A model generated the notes under the pieces. It was not told where the DNA came from. It did no database searches and saw only the letters and a program-made list of their open reading frames with translations. The translations under genes were made by a program, and so were the position numbers. Shown in pieces: positions 56,481-64,000 of a stretch of DNA of 64,000 bases (position 1 is the stretch's first letter; the number at the start of each line of letters is the position of its first letter). The stretch covers positions 49,695,092-49,759,091 of the forward strand of contig QCXZ01000138.1 in assembly GCA_025024175.1 (NCBI GenBank), read 5' to 3'. This DNA is from Rhyzopertha dominica. Its lineage: Eukaryota > Arthropoda > Insecta > Coleoptera > Bostrichidae.

Positions 56481-58370
56481 TAAAAACATGAAACTTTTTT
56501 TAAATTTTTTTAATTACCCATGAGCCCATGCAAAATTTTAGAATATTTCGCACAGAAGCTGCAATATCTTGCTTACTGTTTTTAAACGCATGAGTAAGCT
56601 ACAAAATATGACAAGAATGAAGTTATACAAGAGCCATGCTTAGAATAATTTCCACCATTTACCATCATTTAAACTAGTCAGCAATGTGGGTAACCATCGA
56701 TTGATTCATGTTTATTTCATTCTTATGGATACATATCCATTATTGAGTAATAAAAAAACATAATTTGCATGCGTTGATGTGCTGCAGATGAAGCAAGCAA
56801 TTAATTAATGAATAAACGTTGTAATCTGTAATTCGTTATTGAATATTGACCCTTTTTAGCATGACATACTTTTTTCTAGCTTTACTATTAATAGCTTCAG
56901 TATAAATTACACGGCATGAATGTTTAAAGTGTAGTAGTTTAAAATTCACTATTATAATCACGAGTTACCAGAATACGTAAATGTTAGTAATTCTTTGTCT
57001 GTTATTTATGTGGAAGGAGTCGATTAAAACCTTAATTATCTAAATGGTGGTCGAGATTTCAGAACTTTTTTTGCGAAGCTATACAAAAGCTACCTCGATG
57101 ACGAATAAAACTTTACGTCGTTATTTTAATTCGACAATTACTTACTCATTTGGTGAAGTTAATAATAATTAACAATTGTCGAGACAACTCGCATATTTTC
57201 ACGGTTAGGCAAAGGCCCACACTCCTCAGGTGAAGAATCAAGACAAGGACGTTCGCGTAATTACGCAATCACCGGTTCGTTGGCATTTCACTGTCAATGC
57301 GCGTGTCGAAATACAGAAGAAATGACGATCTTCACGCGTGTGACGTAAGTAAAGCCGTTGGCAGACAAGAACCGCAAATCGTACCGACTGTTCCACTTTT
57401 GCGATTTCTGTTGACAAGGAACAAATAAAACTAATGTAGGTGATCATAATTAACATAACGAGCGAGAGGTATGGAATTAGAATTTCGTAATCCGAAAATC
57501 CGCGGTTTGTTACGTTAGCAAATTAGAAATGGATCGACGCAAACACAAAACTGAGAGGCACAGAGTTTTCTGGAAGAAGACAATTAAAATTTGTACTGTG
57601 CTTGTTCAATATGTGTAACAAATTTCTTTTTTAAACAAAAATAATTATTTAAGAGCAATTTGCGGACAAGATTTACAATTTTTTGATTTTACACATACGA
57701 AGAATTTACTATAGAAGGAAGACGTTAGATAGAAAGTGGAATGTCGTGTGACAGCTGACGTCTAGGTGGCAGTTTGGAAGATTATTAAATATTATGAAAG
57801 TTTGTAAGATATAATACTCATCACACGGAAAATTTTGCTTTCCAACTCGTTTGTTTCATCTGAAACTTTCTACATTGATGCCAAGAGTGGAATCTTACAA
57901 GAGTTTTCTTACAATGGTATTGAATAAAATAATATTCGTCTGTGACTGATTTTAGGTAGCATTTACTGATAAATTTCACCTTAAAAAACTAAATGTATAT
58001 CAAGTCAAAGTTGATAATGGTTACCTAAATATGACATGCTCATTCATTGCTTATAAACAATAATGCTGGTTGTGGAAATTATTTTGCAATAATTATAGTT
58101 CGTCAAGGTATACGACTGTAAATGTACGTCATTAAACATAACAAAATGGGACGATGATGACGGTATAAAAAATTTCTGAAACTTTCCAAATTCCATCCGA
58201 ACAAATTATAGAAAAATATGTTACAATATATAGTAATGAATTTGTACAACTATACTTAGCTCTTCAAAAAAATCATTAACAACCTTTACATATAGGTCTG
58301 CTGTACTCAACTAATTCTGAACTGTGCAGATAGAATGTTAAAAATCACGCAATTTTCTACTAACATCATA
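56481..58370. other. gene-poor spacer with one GC-richer island
   Basis: 57180-57480 is GC-richer and complex (CGCGTAATTACGCAATCACC, GATCTTCACGCGTGTGACGT) inside AT-rich DNA and may be a conserved regulatory element. No gene is supported. Confidence 0.35.
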
Positions 58371-58495
58371 CCAAGCCTTTGGTATATAACCAAAAACAGT
58401 TCTATGTCATGCTGTGTGATCTGGCGAGCTGTTATAACAGCGAAACAGATGGTTGCAGTGCAGACAGCATAGCATAGATATGCATTTTAATAAGA
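58371..58495 (+). mobile_element. MITE family D copy 2
   Basis: Matches the reverse complement of 39885-40031. Palindromic ends GTTCTATGTCATGCTGT near 58399-58415 and ACAGCATAGCATAGATATGC near 58464-58483. Confidence 0.65.
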
Positions 58496-59777
58496 TAAAC
58501 ATTTTATATTTTCAAGTAGACTATTTTTATCAATTAATATCAAAACATGTTCAAACTTTGTGTTTATTTGTGCTTAGTAATTTACCAATTATATGAAATG
58601 TATCAAACAGTTTAAGCATTAATAGGATAGGTGGAAATCATCCATAAGTATTGTTCTATGCATAAGTACAAAATATCTCATGTCCAGCGTTCGATTCTCT
58701 TTTGAAAATTGAAGTTTTTATGGCTTGTCTTTTTATACCCAGTCGTAAAGGAAGATAAAAAGGGTCAAGATCATATAAATAACAAACTAATAAAGACAAA
58801 ACATTAGTTTCATTATTCCTGCACTGTAGGCAAATAAAAAAGGGCAAGCTATAGGTTTCAGTGCTTCTTATTCGTTTTCTTCATGGAGTAAGCTGCCTGC
58901 ATAATTCATTACGAAAGCCGTAAACTTTTTCTGATTCTCTCTCACGTTTTCTTGTGGCGAACACCTGGCCTTGTGTTTATAAACTAATTAGCAGCGAGCT
59001 GTGTCACACGCGTCACAAAACGAAGAATTGATTGGATGTTTGAATGGACGCTTTGCATTTCACGCAGTCTGGGCAATAAACCTGGCGGGATTCCGATGAA
59101 AATCAGCTTTCGAACGGGTTTTCCACTGCCATAAAGCGGTAAGATATTTTTACAACTGAAACAGCTATAATTTCATTAATAAAACAGTCGGGAGTCGTAA
59201 AAGTTGGATGAAAGCGAAGACAAGTCCAAAATTTAGTGGTATATCAAAAAGCAAGAGTGCACCTGCAACAGTCGTGGTGGTGGTTTATTAGTTTTTAAAC
59301 TGATGGCACGGATAAAGAACTTGCGGTAAATTTTTGGAGGAGCATTTTTTAAAAGCTTCGTTAATGGATGCTGTTATGCATCATGTGAAAACCTCATTTA
59401 GATCTTTGACCTCTAGTAACTTTTTCCAGCAATTTCCATTGCTTGTATTACTTATAATTAAGATGAATTTTGTCTGTCCAAATAGTTTGAGGTATGTTGT
59501 CCAAAACTGCAGCTTATTACATTCAATGGTAACATAATTAAGATAATTTCCATTAGGAAGCATTTTTCGACAAATATTTATTTGAAACAATGCAATTTCG
59601 GCCTTAAATGGTCATCAGCACGATTATTATAACCTAAGGGAGATACGCCCCTTCAAAAAGGGCACGCTCAAGATGTTTTTAATTATTTTCAAAGAAGAAA
59701 AACTGAAATTATGAAACTGCTGGGTATACGGTTACATATAAACTTTTGACGCCGAATAAGAATTTGCAGTTTTCGCC
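58496..59777. other. spacer upstream of the recombinase gene
   Basis: 58880-59110 is another GC-richer, high-complexity island (AACTAATTAGCAGCGAGCTG, CAATAAACCTGGCGGGATTC), possibly conserved non-coding DNA. No coding region is supported. Confidence 0.35.
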
Positions 59778-60970
59778 ATGTCAGACATCGAATGCACGCC
59801 CCCTGAAGTGGCTGAGGCCGCTTCAGAAGTTGTAAATAATTTGCTACCGACGAAGTCCAGGAAACTGTACCACAACAGTTATGAAAAATTCATGCGATGG
59901 TGTAGTGAGAAAAATGTAAAGAACTACTCTGAAAACGTGCTGTTGGCATATTTTTCTTATTTGTCAACTGAGGTCAAGATGAAGAGTTCGACCATGTGGT
60001 CACACTACTCCATGATCAAAGCGCTTTTAAATATTAAGCATGGAGTGGATATCGGAAGATTTATGAAACTACGTGCTTACTTAAAAAAACAAAATGAGGG
60101 CTATTTTCCTAAAAAATCGCAAGTTCTAACAAAGGAAGAAATTGAGCGTTTCTTGTCTGATGCTCCAGATGAAATTTATTTGGCAATCAAGGTAAGTTAT
60201 TCTGACAGTATTAATATAGGTAATATTAAAGTAATTCCTTTTTGTAGGTTGTGTTGGTAGTCGGTATATCAGGAGCATGTCGCTGTGATGAACTCGTAAA
60301 TATGAAAATTCAAGACATTGAAGGTATGAAGACTTTGTTGCACATCAAAATTCCACATTCTAAAACATATAAGAGCCGATCCTTTACAATTGTGAACGAG
60401 AAGTTTCTTCAAATCTACAGAAAATATGCTTCTTTGCGTCCAAAAGAGATGAAGGATTCACGATTCTTTGTAAAATACGGAAACGGAAAATGCCAGAAAG
60501 CGGTGATGGGAATTCACAAGATTGGTAGTGTCCCAAAAGAAGTAGCGAAATTTTTAAAATTGCCCAATCCAAATTTATATACGGGACACTGCTTGAGGCG
60601 AACCTCCGCGACACTGCTGGTAGACGGAGGTGCTGATCTAACATGTTTAAAGAGGCATGGCGGATGGAAATCTGGTACAGTAGCTGAGGGCTATATTGAA
60701 GAGTCTATGGCAAACAAAAACCACACAGCGAGGAAGATATTTTCATCATGTACATCTATTGCCACTGCTTCTGACGATGTCAAATATGTCTCACCTAGTC
60801 CAAGCATTGAAATTACCACAACAAACCAGAATGAGACCTATACCATAGAAGCTTCGGCTGGAGATATCCCAAACATGCCTGGCACAAGCAGCGGCTTTAA
60901 CTTTCAAAATGCTAGTATCAATAATTGTACTTTTAATTTAACTTTTAATAACGTTAATAAAACTTCATAA
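59778..60970 (+). CDS. Crypton-like tyrosine recombinase, two exons, intact
   Basis: Site-specific DNA recombinase of the tyrosine (phage-integrase) fold, of the kind carried by Crypton transposons and host genes derived from them. Exon 1 is 59778-60191; exon 2 is 60248-60970. The 56-base intron has GTAAGT and TTTTTGTAG ends and phase 0. The joined product is 378 residues. Residues 1-130 form an N-terminal SAM-like core-binding domain (MSDIECTPPEVAEAASEVVN; NSYEKFMRWCSEKN). The catalytic domain follows, with Arg150 in GISGACRCDELVNM, His252 and Arg255 in GHCLRRTSATLL, His275 in KRHGGW, and nucleophile Tyr287 in AEGYIEES: the full R-H-R-H-Y set. The C-terminus is polar and low complexity, ending in NNVNKTS. 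Unlike every transposase relic around it except the Tc1 gene, it has no stop or frameshift, so it is either a young mobile element or under selection. No terminal repeats were found. Confidence 0.88.
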
Positions 60971-61011
60971 TTTTAATCAAGTTTCCTTAATATTTGCCGC
61001 CGTGGCTGCAA

Positions 61012-61036
61012 ATGATTTTTGCTGCGTGTATGCAGC
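61012..61036. repeat. hairpin just downstream of the recombinase gene
   Basis: TTTTGCTGC and GCAGCAAAA make 9-base perfect arms around GTGTAT. It lies about 45 bases after the recombinase stop. It might be a recombination or end site of the element, or a chance hairpin. Confidence 0.4.
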
Positions 61037-61136
61037 AAAAGTGAGTGTCATTGTTGCTAAGATATAATTTGACACTTTGGCTCCTATGCTATAGCTGCAG
61101 AAAATTGCCACTTTAATAACGTTAGAAAAAAAAGTT

Positions 61137-61160
61137 ATTATTATTATTATTATTATTAAT
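61137..61160. repeat. TTA microsatellite
   Basis: About eight tandem ATT/TTA units. Confidence 0.8.
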
Positions 61161-61956
61161 CCCGTCGATGCTTATCTTCTTTTATCATAACCCATTAAAC
61201 AATTAGTTCTTTTATATTACTTTGATTTTAAGCAGACATCGTATATTCAAGCCAAGAGCCAAGAGTAGCAGTTTCTAAGTATGATATGATGAACATTATT
61301 TACGTTTTTTTTACCCTCTTGTTAGATCAATAATACATAAAACAATAAAGCTATAGTAGCAAAGTGGTCTGGTAGCGCAACAAAATCTCTTATTACAGCC
61401 AAGAAAGTAATAAGTAATACTAGAAGTATTTGCGAAACGAGCGTCGACTATTTCAAAACTTTCTTCAGATACCGGCGACTAATTGGGACCGGTTAATTAT
61501 TGTTTTGGTGCATTAAAATCGGGTTCACGGCTCCTCGTATCTCAGGCGGCCTTGTAATGCCGTTCCAAGAGCTTTCACTTCCAATGCGCCGCCGTTACCT
61601 CACAGGAATGTGCCAAATAATACAGCGGAAACAGCTGACCGGAACAGCAATTGCTATTAGTGCCGAAAAAGAGAGAAAGAGAGAGAGATATTCAACTTTT
61701 CCACATATAAGCTCGCCAGCCAGGGATCATTCAGTAGGAAATTCTGATTACTTATGGGCGCACAAAGTTATTACTGCAGTTTTGTTCAGTTCTCACTGCC
61801 AATACTGCGCTCTTTTGTTCGTACCGTGCAATAAAGTGCAGAACATTGACTTTTACGAGAAATGCGCATATTAGGAGACTTCAATGATAGGTTAAGATAC
61901 ATGGATGTGGTACGTCGCCCCGACAAAAAAAAACAAATCGCCGTTCCTTAAGAGTA
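61161..61956. other. spacer with GC-richer island
   Basis: 61500-61690 is GC-richer (CTCGTATCTCAGGCGGCCTT, CAATGCGCCGCCGTTACCTC) and may be conserved regulatory DNA. The 124-codon plus-strand frame over it looks like a chance frame. Confidence 0.35.
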
Positions 61957-63076
61957 TACAGGGTCGCTACAAAGTATGGTGCCAGCAGGATATTTCAGGT
62001 TCTGTTCGACCGATTTTCCTGAAGTTGCGCATGGGCCTATGGGTACCTAATTAAAATGCATTTTCTGAAATTTTTTCAACTCCGTGGCAACTCTCGCTTC
62101 CGAGATATGGGCGCAAGTTGCAATTTTTAAATTAAATTAAAAAGGAGGGTCAAAAGGCATTTTTCCTGTGTGCATCAAACTCCAGATGTCTCCATTTACC
62201 TCGCGATTGGTAATAATTTTTATTCACTTTGTTATTTGCGATCCTAATGCCTCAGTTAACTGAACATAATAGTTTCAAAATTTTGATGATGGTTGGTTAT
62301 GGATTATGTAAATAGAAGGTAAAGAAGTTATTCGTAAGTACCTAGTTGCACTCTACAATGCAATTCATGAAGATCGTTAACCAATTGCCAGATCAACAGT
62401 TATTGAACCATTGCAACGTTTTCACAAAACCGGCGGTATTAAAAATCGTCAGAAACAAGGTCGTCCATAGGTTGCTATGAGTGAGGAAAGTAGCTTGAAA
62501 GTATTTTTAGATGTGCAAGAGAATCCCAAGTATTATCCGTACAATAGCGTGCTCTCACTCACCATATTAGCAGATATGTTCAGAAAATTTTGAAAAAAAG
62601 AAAAGTTTCATCCAGACAAAATTCATTTATTACAAGAACTGAGCGAAGATGATTCTGATCATAGGATAGAATTTTACGAAACTTCTATGAACATGATAGA
62701 TGAAGATAGAAATATTTTAAATTGGATTATGTTTTCTGATGAAGCGACTTTTTGCCTCAAGGGTAAAGACAGAAAGTGAATGTCTGATGTGGTATTATCA
62801 CCTTTTTTCATCTGTGGAAATTTGAATGTAGTCAACTCTTGCGGGAACACATTCTAACTAATTCGCCTGTTCCCTAATCGTGAAAATGCTGCGCGTTCTT
62901 CTGAACAGATATGGTTTTAGCAAAGATAGTGCACCGCCCCATTTTGCAGACAACGTTTGTGGATATTTGAATGCGATTTTCCATCAGACAGATGAATTGG
63001 TAGGCGCGGAGCGATATAATACTCAGCACGTTCCCCTGATCTGACGCCGCTTGATTTATTGCTGTAGGGGTATACT
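61957..63076 (+). mobile_element. mariner-type element, family C copy 3
   Basis: TA followed by CAGGGTCGCTACAAAGTATG at 61959. The left repeat matches copies 1 and 2 closely. The transposase remnant runs MPQLTEHN at 62248, TGGIKNRQKQGRP near 62432, ELSEDDSDHRIEFYETSMNM near 62641, MFSDEATFCLKGKD near 62730 (first Asp kept), and KDSAPPHFADNVCGYLNAIF near 62920-62980 (second Asp kept). It ends with [11 protein letters not shown] near 63030-63065, after which the right end is missing. Multiple stops. Confidence 0.85.
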
Positions 63077-63399
63077 TGCAAGCAACAATCTATGAGACTC
63101 ATTATACGAATAGCCGATTACCGCTTACAATGGTTTACAAGTATTACCTGAAGCTGTCGTAAATAACAGACGGGTTCGGCACGTTCCACTGTGTTACAGC
63201 GGAGTGGACCGTATCCAAAAATTGTGTTTAGGTTTTATTAGAATTTTTTCGGTGCACATAAATCAATGAGCGTTATTTGGTATTATTATTTGAATTACAA
63301 ATATTTCTCATCTAATATCTTTAATGTATGACTAAATCGTATTTTTTCCTAATTTAATGAGATCCGCAGGGTGATAAAGTGATTATATATTCCCCGTTC

Positions 63400-63665
63400 A
63401 ATCTGCCTCAGTTTGAATAACAATTGTTGGAAGTGCTTGGCAAAAGAAAATTTCGAAGAAATTTAAAATTGACATTCTCGCTTCTGAATGTGGACACACC
63501 ATCCTACCATTACTCCCAATTAGGCACGAAGCTGAAATAACAAGTGTCGATGCATGGAGAAATTCAGTGCGACATGTACTGGACATTGAAAATCGGCACA
63601 GAGCGAATCATGTGCAAGAATTAATAATAGAAGTTAATCTTGATTTTAGCAGTGAAAGTGAGTAA
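63400..63665 (+). pseudogene. core-deleted transposase C-terminus, related to family B
   Basis: The plus-strand frame SAWQKKISKKFKIDILASEC, then GHTILPLLPIRHEAEI, passes directly into VDAWRNSVRHVLDIENRHRA and ends EVNLDFSSESE-stop at 63665. The GH-x-I-L-x-L-P start and W-x-x-x-x-x-HV-x-x-I/VE tail match the C-terminal part of the IS630-like family seen at 15394-16071, but the segment with the last catalytic residue (LNPIE type) is missing. Confidence 0.45.
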
Positions 63666-64000
63666 TTTTTTTAGTTTGTGACTTTCTTGTAATTGTAACC
63701 AGCTGTAATGAACATAATCGATACCGTGTATAAATTTTATTGTGCACTATTGTAAATTTTTTCTAACAAATGAAAATAATTTTCTATTTACTAATTTGTA
63801 TTTTTTTATATTAAATTTGTATAAATTCGTTGTGATGTGCAAAGGCTTTTATTTTATACATCGGAAAATTTAAACCCAATAAAGTATCACATAAAAATAG
63901 GTCGCTGGTTGCGCCAGTTAGCATCAGGTCTGCATTAAATAAAGTTTGTTATAAGATCTTCTATGTTTTATTGATTGCTAAATTATCACAACTAACAAAT
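63666..64000. other. right-edge AT-rich flank
   Basis: No gene or repeat is recognised. Confidence 0.35.

Noticed and set aside
61500..61874. 124-codon plus-strand frame
   Set aside because: No domain, and composition resembles translated non-coding DNA; the region is better seen as a GC-richer island.
1..64000. tRNA, rRNA genes and CRISPR arrays
   Set aside because: No cloverleaf with T-loop GGTTCGAATCC-type words in the right setting, no rRNA core sequence, and no regularly spaced short repeats were seen by eye. A tRNA or covariance-model scan would settle this.

Overview
The window is eukaryotic nuclear DNA from an insect, possibly a beetle. It is AT-rich, its genes have many small exons split by GT-AG introns, and it is crowded with animal DNA transposons and non-LTR or Penelope-like retroelements. 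No bacterial operon signals are present. The species cannot be fixed from the sequence. Isolated N bases are scattered through the window, including inside a coding exon near 10.8-11.0 kb.

Three host genes could be spliced by eye. TRIM37 (plus strand, 23188-30849) encodes an E3 ubiquitin ligase with RING, B-box, coiled-coil and MATH parts, and has one probable GC-AG intron. A tektin gene (minus strand, 31311-33893; 7 exons, 414 residues) lies tail to tail with it. A secreted pancreatic-type lipase (minus strand, 34461-47146; 11 exons, 548 residues) has a complete Ser-Asp-His triad and a C-terminal PLAT domain. Exon phases join cleanly for tektin and lipase. A single exon at 10811-11200 (minus) looks like the cytosolic tail plus membrane anchor of a neprilysin-family (M13) peptidase whose catalytic exons lie outside the window. 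A GC-rich island at 14440-14900 carries splice donors facing both ways and may be its promoter. An intact two-exon gene at 59778-60970 encodes a Crypton-like tyrosine recombinase with all catalytic residues in place.

Much of the remaining sequence that can be identified is mobile DNA. 0.3-2.6 kb: decayed mariner-type element with a THAP-like fragment inside. 3.8-4.5 kb: a MITE. 4.7-5.7 kb: decayed Tc3-like transposase. 8.3-10.2 kb: Penelope-like element with RT and GIY-YIG. 13.0-14.1 kb: three hairpin or foldback repeats. 15.4-16.1 kb: core-deleted transposase. 16.9-18.1 kb: LINE remnant. 19.6-21.8 kb: a complete Tc1-type element with about 385-bp inverted repeats and an intact 340-residue DD34E transposase. 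The lipase introns hold a mariner-type element, a THAP/P-like element and several MITEs. 51.8-52.7 kb: LINE on the minus strand. Two further mariner-type copies lie at 55.1-56.5 and 62.0-63.1 kb.

The 47-64 kb side is poor in host genes but contains islands of GC-richer, high-complexity DNA (about 54.1, 57.2, 58.9 and 61.5 kb) that could be conserved regulatory elements. The host genes do not form a pathway; their neighbourhood is that of an ordinary transposon-rich animal chromosome. The features most worth following are the intact Crypton-like recombinase, the intact Tc1 element, and the THAP-bearing element with its second end copy.
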